Below are positions 11,449 to 20,500 of a DNA stretch of 31,620 nucleotides, one piece after another. The notes below the pieces were generated by a model. It saw nothing but the letters and a program-made list of their open reading frames with translations, searched no databases and had not been told where the DNA came from. Every line of letters starts with the position of its first letter. The first letter of the stretch is position 1. Made by a program: the position numbers and the translations under genes. This stretch comes from Mesotaenium endlicherianum (Eukaryota; Streptophyta; Zygnematophyceae; Zygnematales; Mesotaeniaceae), in the NCBI GenBank assembly GCA_009602735.1, contig WELA01009987.1, forward strand, positions 142,748 to 174,367, written 5' to 3'.

Positions 11449-12630
11449 ATGGCATCATTCCCCAACTAATGCAGCAACTGTGATGCAGCAAGAGGTGTGG
11501 GACTTTCCTACTGTCAGAAGTGCAACAAGTCTTTCATGCGGGCTGTAGAAGTGGACCCTATGGGCTGGCTTGTTAATGATAGAAGATGTGTCTATAAGAG
11601 GATTGACTCTACTCCTCAAGCAAGTGTCCGCAATAGTGATGTGAATGTGCCTAAGAACTTGTTTGAGACTCTCTTTGCACATGTAGGCAAAGAAGTTTCC
11701 CACTACATTACTAAAACCGAGCCCATGGTGTCTCGTAGTTTTTAAAGAGTGTGTTGGAGTGTAGAGGATTTGGATGCTCTTCTTCGCTTCCAATCTGTCA
11801 ATTTTGATTTGAGCTATGGGGCTGCCAAAGTGCTTCCAAAATCAGGAGAGGTGGTAGCTATTGTCCCCCCTTTTTTCATGGAATGGAGGATGAACAAGTC
11901 TGGAGAGAAAACTCTCACTTCATAGTTTTCATTTTTTATTTTAAACAGGGGGGGGCATGTTGTGATGGCCCCTGACCAGTGATATGATAGACTTGTTTGG
12001 AACGCACATCATCATATTGACACTAGCACTCATATACAATATAGACTTGTTAATTACCCTCTTAGGATGCAAGCACATGGGCTTGAAGTTAAGGATGCCA
12101 TAATAGAAGCAGCACAATTTGCAAGAGCTAACCTACTACAGAAGGAACAAGAGAGGATTAAGAGGGAGAGAGAGAACTAGAAGAGAGCTTATGAGTTGCA
12201 AGAAGCTGCTGATTTAGCAACTCGTGAGTTGAGAATGCAAAGGTCACATGATCTGCGCACACCTGCTGAAAGAAAAGCAGATTTTGATGCTATTTTTGCT
12301 CCTCAACCTCTTACTACCTCTAAGCTAGCTAAACAAGTTGCTATACAAGTCATGAGAGAGGCAAGGGCTAAGGTTGCAGATGAAGTGAGGCAAGTGCTTC
12401 AACACAGAGAAGAGGAAGACAGGTTGATTGCGCAACAAGAGAAGGAGCATGCTCAAGCAATGCAAGCTTTGGTAAAAGAAGGCAAGCACTTGTCATCAAA
12501 AGAGCTCATGAAGAGAGCGCGCGAGGTAGCTGCCAACAAGAGAAAGACTCCAGCTATTCAAGTGAGCTGCAAATATACATATTGTATATTCGATTTAATA
12601 TTTCCTTCCTACATTAAGCATGTGTTCTAG
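11449..12630 (+). pseudogene. Decayed zinc-ribbon/helical protein of unknown family
   Basis: One reading frame stays aligned from ATG 11449 to 12630 and is broken only by in-frame stops: TAA 11467, TAA 11743, TAG 11923, a TGA near 11982, and TAG 12178. No frameshift is needed. The N-terminus carries a C-x2-C-x11-C-x2-C zinc ribbon (CSNC to CQKC, codons 8-25). The middle has FETLFAHVGKEV and EDLDALLRFQSV. The C-terminal third (about 12100-12550) is highly charged, Arg/Glu/Ala/Gln-rich and probably coiled-coil (AERKADFDAIF, REEEDRLIAQQEKEHAQAM). All five stops could come from CAA, CAG or CGA by C-to-T change. A GTGAGC follows codon CAA near 12561, so the true exon may end there. I do not recognise the family. 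It could be a captured host gene or an accessory gene of a mobile element or large DNA virus; the sequence does not decide. Confidence 0.5.
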
Positions 12631-12855
12631 CTACTCTACTTCTCCAGCTGCTTTTTCTATGTCTGTTGGATCAAATCTTGTTACAATTGGTGGCAGCTGT
12701 CGTCGCTTGAACACCACCTTCTTGCTCTTTTGTCTTTCATTTCTACTCAATGGTAGCTCTAAGATGGTAGATAGAGCTCTCTTCCCACTCTCTTGATGTG
12801 TTGTCTGGCCTATTTTTTCTTTGCTATACACTTGTCCTGTAGCATCCACCATCAC
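12631..12855 (-). pseudogene. Unknown basic reading frame, minus strand
   Basis: A 74-codon frame runs antisense to its neighbours and is open a little further upstream, to about 12886. It is Lys/Arg-rich (NERQKSKKVVFKRRQ) and ends DPTDIEKAAGEVE. Just upstream in frame it reads TNKRKV, echoing the ANKRKT motif near the end of the plus-strand frame at 12530-12550. That raises the possibility that it is an inverted continuation of the same decayed gene. No family is recognised. Confidence 0.3.
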
Positions 12856-12984
12856 CTTCCTCTTGTTGGTCTTGGCCGATTTCCTCCATTAATGCAATGC
12901 CATTATACCTTCTCCACTAAATTAATCTAGATCTCCATGTCTTTTGATTATATCCTCTATGTGGCACCTCAATATGCGCATGTA

Positions 12985-13248
12985 CTAAGTAATGGGGCCT
13001 GCTGCGCAAGCAACTACAATCTTGTCCTCAAAGTCTTCAGCAAAAGCCTCCACAAGAGAAGCTTTAGCTTCTCTCTCGTCGCCCGAGCCTAGTGCAAATA
13101 TTGGCTCCATAAGGGCAGCCAAGCACACTCCATAAGCATCCCATGCTTTTAACACGGCTTGTAGCTGTTCTGCATCATCAGGCTGGTTACAGAAGACACA
13201 CTCTTCACATGTGCAAAAATCGCCACATGGCACACTTTGCAGGCCCAT
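12985..13248 (-). pseudogene. Unknown Cys-rich reading frame, minus strand
   Basis: The 87-codon frame starts with a Cys cluster (CGDFCTCEECVFC) that could bind zinc. A hydrophobic/acidic helical part follows (LKAWDAYGVCLAALMEPIFAL, then EAFAEDFEDKIVVACAAG). An acceptor-like TTTTCAG lies upstream on the minus strand, but the frame between it and the ATG contains a TAA, so the ATG at 13248 is only a formal start. It could be an exon or a piece of the surrounding decayed element. No family is recognised. Confidence 0.35.
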
Positions 13249-13585
13249 AACTTGAAGGGATTATCTGAAAATTAAGATATTTTTTATTTTAGGGCTACTT
13301 ATGAGAGTTTTTAGTAGCCTCTTAAAAATTGTAGTCAATTAGGAAATTTTTGAACAACTAATGGTCATTGGTATTAAGCAGCAACAAGAAGACAAAATCT
13401 TCACTTTCACTAAAAGTGCAATAACTTATGAAAATATGTCATCTGTGTTTGAAACTTTAGGGAGGTTTACATGTATGGGTTGTTTATGAGAATCTCAGAT
13501 TTCAGACTATTTCGACAAAATCGCCGCAAATGGCGCTAAAAAGTGTCCAAAAAATGGGCATTTGGACTGCATGTGAATAAGTTAA

Positions 13586-14176
13586 GCAGAAGTTACTGAG
13601 CTTAGAGCAGCCTAGCAGGTTGCTGCCCTACAAGTTGCCAAGATGCAAGAAGCTTTAAGCAAGCTGGCGCAAACCAAAGGAGCCAGGGCTCACGAGGGCA
13701 AAGAAGTAGGTTCAAAACGCCCGCAATAAATCCTGCAGCTAAACGCAAGAGTTGTACGCAGATGTAGGCAAGCTGTCCGAGACAACCGTGCTTAGATGAA
13801 GGTAATGAACGACCTTGCGGAGTTGTATCGAGATGCATTGGACAGGGAAGACAATCTTGCAGCCCAAAGAAAGCTTAATAAATGTGTGTCTTTGGTCACT
13901 TTTCAACAAAAGCAAATTATTTCAGCAGACATGCATAGGTGGCATGTTCTTAATGGACTAACAAAATCTATGCAAACTAAGGATGAGAACAAGAATTGGA
14001 GGAACTGGGTGCAAAAGCAAGTGACAAATAGCAAGAAAGAAATAGAGGAGGATAAGGAGACAACATGTAGTGGTCAAAAACCGCGGGTTAGCCAGTATGC
14101 GTTGAAGGCGACCCCAAGAGCTCCTAGGATGTTTAGAAGTGACCGAGTTTGCTGGAATGGAGTTGTCCGATGGTAA
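13586..14176 (+). pseudogene. Decayed coiled-coil protein fragment
   Basis: One frame reads through from about 13586 to 14176 with three internal stops (a TAG near 13610, a TAA near 13727, and a TAG just before ATG 13796). The first part is a heptad-like helix (VAALQVAKMQEALSKLA). The last 126 codons include DLAELYRDALDREDNLAAQRKL and KNWRNWVQKQV, then a basic tail. Stops are again of the type produced from CAG/CAA. It is probably part of the same decayed unit as 11449-12630, but no homology was recognised. Confidence 0.35.
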
Positions 14177-15259
14177 GGCATACATCCCCCTATTGGCCTA
14201 TGTGGCACAATGACTCTAGCCCACCAGATGGCAGCACTTGTTAGCACCTGCTCAAGGTAGCAGATAGCTAATTTCCAAGGGCCGTATGGGCCACCTCAGG
14301 GGCATTTTGACCAGTCCCAGCGCTAAGTAGCAGGCAAGTTGAGCGTAAATAATTGTTTGTTTTCCACCAGCAGCATGTACTAGGCCTAGGCTTTTAATGT
14401 ACATTGCATATAGTATTGTTATTCGTTGGTGTTTTGATTGCGTTTTCCTTGGCGACATAGGCCTCCGTGGTTGACGATTTACCCACGCTCTTGTGAGCTC
14501 ATTTCTGTGCACGTTTGGATGTCGAGGTTTTTGACGTATAGATTGCTTCCCGTGAAGCTATGCAAATGACATACTCACTCACACATATCCTTACTCATAC
14601 ACTTGCACAAATTGCCCACCCTTGCTTCGTAGCAATAACATATTATGCATCAAAGTTTCCATTAACACCTTTATAAAAAAAATTAAAAAAAAGTATGACA
14701 CACACAAAAGTATGACACACACATAGCGACAGGAGCACATACCATTTATGTGAGAACTCCGTACACTAAAATTATATGCTACTCGCGAGCTTGAGTTACT
14801 GTAAGACATTCGTTCATCATTCACCCCCCTGCTTATGTGACGCCATTATTCCCAACAACACTTTTCCCGCCAACACATTTCGATAATGCAAAACCAGCAA
14901 CAATTTCCAAGAAAAAACATTAACTTGTGGCGGCCTATACAGTCTCGATACCAAACCACCTTCCTACAGCCCTCTATGCTAAAGAGAAGAAATGGAAAGG
15001 GGGCGATAAGAAGCACCTCCTTGTGGAGATGTGCAAATGGTGAGACACCTGAAATATTTTTGACAATTGATCAATTTGCACGATGGACGTGAGTGCGTAC
15101 GTGTGTGCAGCTTGTCTTATAGCTTTTTTGAATTCTCTCGTGGACGCTCTAATTATGTCAATTCACTATTGAGCAAGCAAGGTGCAAATGCTTAAAGTCC
15201 AACATTTGGTTTCGCGAGTCAAGTAATCGAATTAAGTCGCCACAGAATCATTTCACATT
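14177..15259. other. Spacer left of copy A
   Basis: No gene is supported here. A 17-bp unit (AAGTATGACACACACAA) is tandemly repeated at 14691-14724. Short frames on both strands look random. The last five bases before the element (15260-15264) form the left target duplication. Confidence 0.45.
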
Positions 15260-15264
15260 CAAAG
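15260..15264. repeat. Left target-site duplication CAAAG of copy A
   Basis: CAAAG directly precedes the TG of the 5' LTR. The same five bases directly follow the CA of the 3' LTR at 24804-24808. This shows that 15265-24803 inserted as a single unit. Confidence 0.92.
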
Positions 15265-15984
15265 TGTAATGAATACGTATATTGGTTGATATAATATTCA
15301 TTTAAATATAACAGTTAAATAAGTTCAGCCTGCTGAACTCTTGTTAATAATCAGTCTGCTAGACTTTATATTTATTATCAGTTTAATGACTCAGCCGGAA
15401 GCAGCAGGCTGAAGTCAACTTAAGTCAGTTCGCTAACACATTCTTTGACAGCCAGCTGACTTCCGTACTTGGTCGCAGCGAACTGCCTAGATATGCATCT
15501 AAGTGAGATATGCTAGATGAATAGCCAGATGACATCCCTAGGATGGATGGCAATTCAGGATGATGGGAGATGGCGGTGGATTTGGTTAACCGAGGTCCTG
15601 CCAGCGTGGTTAACTCCCGGGTAAGCGGTGCCATCGCACTTGCCGTTGAAGAGTAAACTCATTCCATGTACATATGCTAGGTATTACTCCCGAGTTCGGC
15701 ATTTGGAAATAAGGCCAACTCTCTTGTACGGCTTACTGAGAGAGATCTGAATCCAAGGCGAGAAGCCATTGATACGCACTGTCTTCTAACCTTGCTTATG
15801 TATGAGTTTACTGATTGCATTATTGATGCTAGTTTACTCGCATTTGACTTACGAGTATTATTCACTGCTAGTGTGTTGTCCTTTGCTGTTTAAACAATTT
15901 ACGGGAAATACCATACAGATTACTTGCTGATATAAAGATCTTCATTAATTGTTAATTGCCTATGTGGCAAGTCGATTCATTTCA
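15265..15984 (+). repeat. 5' LTR of copy A
   Basis: The 720-bp LTR begins TGTAATGAAT and ends GATTCATTTCA. Its ends form an 11-bp inverted repeat with one mismatch. U3 carries GTTCAGC-CT-GCTGAAC (near 15325) and related CTGCTRGACTT motifs. A TATA-like GATATAAAG lies at about 15929-15937, only ~50 bp from the LTR end, so R-U5 would be very short if that box is the one used. Confidence 0.93.
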
Positions 15985-15985
15985 G

Positions 15986-15997
15986 TGGTATCGGAGC
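15986..15997 (+). other. Primer-binding site, initiator tRNA-Met type
   Basis: TGGTATCGGAGC begins one base after the LTR. It matches the complement of the 3' end of initiator tRNA-Met (TGGTATCAGAGC) at 11 of 12 positions. This is the usual minus-strand primer of plant Ty3/gypsy and Ty1/copia elements. Confidence 0.85.
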
Positions 15998-16018
15998 AGT
16001 TGTCACAATTATTCTTGT

Positions 16019-17488
16019 ATGGTAAGGACAAGGTCTCAAACTAGCAACTTCCCAGACATGAAGAACCAGGATAACGAGAATGTCGAAAACCAGGCGGAAA
16101 GCCATGTAGCGGGTACCAGTACCTATTCTAAAGCAGTGGCAAATACTGCTGCTAGAGAGGCTGCAGATGAGGCAGCTGCTATTGCCGCAGTCGCAGCACA
16201 GCAAGCTGAGGAGGAGAGAGCCAGACTAGAAGCTGAACAATTAGCAAAGGCCGCTGAAGATACAAAAAGGAGGGAAGGACAGTCAGCTAACGAGCGCACT
16301 GTTGAAGAACTTATGGCATCAAGCGCCAATGTTCTGAACCCACCTCTTGCTGTACAACTCAATGTACCCCTAGGTCAAATACGTGACCGGCTGAATGCGG
16401 CAGGAATTGCTGCTGCAGGAGCGAGAGAGACTGTTGAGGACACTACTCAGCGAGTAGATGCTACTGCTGCTGCTGCATTTGCTAGACTCCCACCTGTAGA
16501 CTTGGAAGCATTGTTCGTTCAAATGCAGTCGCAAATGGCGACCATGTATCAGTCCCAACAGGAGGACAAAAGAATCATAATGTCTCTACTGCGGGACAGA
16601 GACCAATTGGGTTCTCAAACCACTGGTGGTGGGAGAGGGCCTAGTAAGCCCAAGCCGAAACCTCCTCAGGAATATGATCCTGAGGGAAACAGAAAATATT
16701 ACCTGATCAAGTTTCTCGCGGATGTTGAGCAATGGCTGGAGAACTACCCAGAACTGCAAGATTGCGAGAAGGTTAGGCACACTGGTGCGCTACTGAAAGG
16801 CAATGCCGCAAACTGGTGGCTAAACTGGAAAGGAGAGCGTAAGGCTCAGCAACTCGGTGACCCTACGTGGGTAGAGTTTGTCGAGAAGTTGCATGAGAAG
16901 TTTGATGTCATCAACCAGCAGGAGAAAGCTATCTATGCGATGATCTCCTTAACACTGAAGCAGACCACTTCAGTTGCTAAGTTTGCTCAGATATTCCAGG
17001 AAAACATAATGAAGCAGCCAGACTCGCCGGAGAGGTATAGGATAGCCTACTTCAGGTATGGCTTGAAATCCGAAGTCTCTGGTCATTTTGCTGAAAAGAA
17101 GTATGAGAAATTGGATGACTTGATCCAGGATGCTGATGCCTGGGATCAGCAGCAGTTCAATCACAAGGGCCAGAGTAATGCTTCGGTGTCTAAGATTGTC
17201 ATAAAGCTCCACAGTTCCTACAATGCAACTGAAGGAGACCGGGCTGAGGATGATCAGGGTGATGAATATGAGTATGAGTATAATGCTGTACAGTCTAGAG
17301 GTAGAGGTGGTTTCTCTCGAGGCGGCTATGGAAGAGGTGGTGGTAGGACTAAGCCGAGACCAGCCTCATCAAAATCTACTTGCTACCATTGTCAGCAGTT
17401 GGGCCACTACAGAGAACAGTGTCCAGTCAAGCACCTTCCGAAGGTCGAGAGAAACGACCAGCCTTCAAAAGACAACAACAGTCAGTAA
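16019..17488 (+). CDS. Gag polyprotein of copy A
   Basis: The 489-residue structural protein assembles the particle and binds RNA. The start at MVRTRSQT is chosen because it is shared with copy B; an in-frame upstream ATG at 15956 lies inside the LTR. An Ala/Glu-rich helical segment covers residues ~40-100. The capsid-type retrotransposon gag domain spans ~215-385 (with [36 protein letters not shown] and [13 protein letters not shown]). A Gly/Arg-rich nucleic-acid-binding tract follows, then a CCHC zinc knuckle (CYHCQQLGHYREQC, C-x2-C-x4-H-x4-C) near residue 460. The frame is fully open although the rest of the copy is ruined. Many differences from copy B are G-to-A type (E to K, D to N). Confidence 0.9.
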   Translation: MVRTRSQTSNFPDMKNQDNENVENQAESHVAGTSTYSKAVANTAAREAADEAAAIAAVAAQQAEEERARLEAEQLAKAAEDTKRREGQSANERTVEELMASSANVLNPPLAVQLNVPLGQIRDRLNAAGIAAAGARETVEDTTQRVDATAAAAFARLPPVDLEALFVQMQSQMATMYQSQQEDKRIIMSLLRDRDQLGSQTTGGGRGPSKPKPKPPQEYDPEGNRKYYLIKFLADVEQWLENYPELQDCEKVRHTGALLKGNAANWWLNWKGERKAQQLGDPTWVEFVEKLHEKFDVINQQEKAIYAMISLTLKQTTSVAKFAQIFQENIMKQPDSPERYRIAYFRYGLKSEVSGHFAEKKYEKLDDLIQDADAWDQQQFNHKGQSNASVSKIVIKLHSSYNATEGDRAEDDQGDEYEYEYNAVQSRGRGGFSRGGYGRGGGRTKPRPASSKSTCYHCQQLGHYREQCPVKHLPKVERNDQPSKDNNSQ

Positions 17489-17504
17489 TCCAGTCTACTG
17501 ACTG
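17464..17504 (+). promoter_or_regulatory. Mutated gag-pol -1 frameshift signal (copy A)
   Basis: This is the counterpart of the intact signal in copy B at 28676-28716. The heptamer reads TTCAAAA instead of TTTAAAA, which breaks the slippery pairing. The 9-bp stem (CAGTCAGTA 17479-17487, TACTGACTG 17496-17504) is unchanged. A TGA at 17503-17505 in the pol frame also overlaps the right arm. Confidence 0.7.
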
Positions 17505-20500
17505 AGAGGATGCTAGAGATAGTGAGTCGTCACTAGCTGCCCTCGTAGCAGGTATTATGGGTCCTGCTGAACTGGATTCACTATGCATGCCTGACAACCA
17601 GATAAAGGAGACCATCAGCAATATAGACATCCAGAAAATGCACACTCTGGATGCTCTTGTTCCACCTGATGTCCAACATTTCTTTGCTAAGTCAGGAGAA
17701 CAATGCGAAAGTCAGGAAAAGACGGTCCCCCCTATCCTACNGTCCCCCCTAGCCTACTGCATTGCATGATTGCAGGTAGGAAGGTGAGGGCATTTGTTGA
17801 CGGAGGGGCGTCACATACTTTATCCTTAAGGACTTAGTTAAGCGGCTAAGGCTGCCTACAGTCACCCAAGAGAATAGAAAAATATTCCTTAGAGATGCCT
17901 CTAGTATCCCGGGAGGAGTTATAACTAAGCCTATTGAGATCCAATTAGGTTTTGGCATTGCAGTTCTAACTGAAACGCTTACATTTGAGGTACTCAACAC
18001 TAGCTTTCATGATCTCGTGCTAGGCAGGTCCTGGCTTAACAGACATCAAGCTAAAGTGTGTTGGAGCAGAGGTACAGTTAAAGTGAGAGGAGCCAGTGTT
18101 GGGCAGACTAACTTGGCACCCACCAGAGTTCTTCCTCTTGTCCTGTATGGATGGCAAATGAAGGAAAAGAAGAGGCTTTTAGGAGGATGCAAATTGCTAA
18201 ATGCAATGGAGTTCGTCAAAAGCTGGAACCAGACGGAAGACAGAATGTTTTGTCTGCTGCTAAGAGAGGTACCTCCTCAACCTGAAGAAGTGGTTGGGAA
18301 AAATGTAAGCCCTCCGCAGCACCCTACTGCTGCAAAAATTGTTGCTCAGTACACTGATGTTTTTAATATGCCTCCGAGACTACTACCTAAGAGGGAAGTA
18401 GATCATAGGATTGATTTATTACCTGGGAGTCAGCCACCCTGGCAACGCACTTACGGCTTGTCTCATGTGGAGAGCGAAGAGTTGAAAACACAGATTGCAA
18501 AGCTTATGGAAAATGGTTATATTTCCCCCAGTAAATCATCTTTTGGCGCACCCATCTTATTTGTTAAGAAAAAGGATGGCAGTATGCGCAAGGGTGTGGA
18601 CTATAGAGCTCTGAACATAATTACAGTAAAGAACAAGTATGCTTTACCCGGAACCGAGGATTTGCTCGATACCCTGTCTGGTGCTAAAGTGTTCAGTAAG
18701 ATAGATCTCAAGAGTGGTTATCATCAAATCAGAATTGCTAAGGGATATGAGCACAAGACTGCCTTTTGCACACGTTATGGACACTATGAGCTTAATGTGA
18801 TGCCATTTGGACTGACTAATGCTCCTGCGACCTTCATGGATGCTATGAATGACATTTTCAGACCTTATTTGGATAAGTTTGTGCAAGTCATCCTGGATGA
18901 TATTTTAATTTTCTCTAAAGATGAAGCTCAGCACGCTAAACACTTAAAGACAATCATGGCCCATCTGCGAAGAAATCAGTTATATGCTAAAATGAGCAAG
19001 TGTGGATTGTTTAAGGAAAGTATTGAGTTCTTAGGCCACATTGTCAGTAAAGAGGGCATCAGTGTGGATCCTAAGAAAGTCCAGACCATAAAGGATTGGC
19101 CACTACCACTATCTGTCTCTGAAGTTAGATTTATTGAGAATTATTCTACAAACGCCAGTAAACCGACTGACCTTACTAAGAAAGACATAGGGTATGTGTG
19201 GGGTGAAGAGCAGCAAGCTGCCTTCCAAACTTTTAAAGATGCTATTTGTTCTGCCCCAGTCCTAGCCGTGTATGATCCTAGCAAACTTGCAGGTGGTTAC
19301 GGATGCCTCTGACTTTGCCATGGATGCTATTTTGTTGCAGCCTACTGACAAAACCACAAAGGATGATAAGGTAAGGCAGGAGTGGCACCCTGTGCTGTAC
19401 GAGTCTATGAAATTCAACCCAGCTAAAATTAACTATTCCGTGCATAATAAGAAGCTGCTTGCTATCATTCATGTGCTCAAACAGTGGAGAGCATACTTAC
19501 ATGGTAAAGCTTTTAAGGTGATTACAGATCACCTAGCTCTGACTCACTTTCAGAAGGAGTCCAAGCTGTCGAGGAGGGAGAACCGCTGGAGCCAGATGCT
19601 GGAGCAGTTCCAAGTCCAGATCGACTACAAACCAGGGAAGTTGAATCCTGCTGATGCACTCTCTAGAAGACCTGACTTGCAAGACAGGAACTTTAGTCAG
19701 CATGCTGTAGATAAAGTCCTGTGTGCACTCACTTCACTGAAGGTGAAAAAGTCCTTCCTTGAACAACTTAGGAAAGCCTACCTTTCGGACCCAACATTTG
19801 AGCCCAGCCCCACTATTAATGTGTGTCGTGCTATTGCACTCGGGTATAAACTTAAGGGAGGGGTCTGGGTGAATGACACCACTTCAGGCAGGCTGAAATT
19901 GGTCATTCCTAATAACTTGGAAATAAGGATTCTCTTACTGAGTCAAGCGCATGACAGTCTCCTGGGTGGGCATTTCGGACAGGCCAAAACTGTTGGCAAA
20001 CTGGCAAAACATTATCATTGGGAGGGGTTGCCGCGGGAGGTCATAAAATTTGTGAAGTCCTGTGATCAGTGTCCGAGAAATAAGTCTCGGCACAGACCAT
20101 CGGGAGGTCTCTTGCAACCACTGCCCATCCCAGCTGGACGATGGGAAACTATATCCATGGACTAGGTGGTCACACTACCAAGAACTGCCAATAAGCATGA
20201 TTCAATACTGGTGGTCGTGGATAAACTCACAAAAATGGTCATTTTCATCCCCACAACTGTCAAAGTAACTGCACTCGAAACAGCGAGACAGTTCTACAAC
20301 CATGTAGTATGCCAACATGGACTCCCTTCTAATATCATCTCAGACAGAGACTCAAAATTTACCTCTAATTTTCGGAGAGCTTTAATGGGGTTAATGGGAG
20401 TCAAACAGCTGCTCAGCACAGCTAACCACCCTCAGACTGATGGGCAGACTGAAAGAACTAACCGAGTTCTGCAGGAGGTGCTGAGAGCATATATTAACCA

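Noticed and set aside
15425..15865. Minus-strand reading frames inside the LTRs (62-88 codons) seen in several LTR copies
   Set aside because: The LTR copies are close relatives, so shared open frames are expected from descent. The proteins have no recognisable features and the frames are broken at different points.
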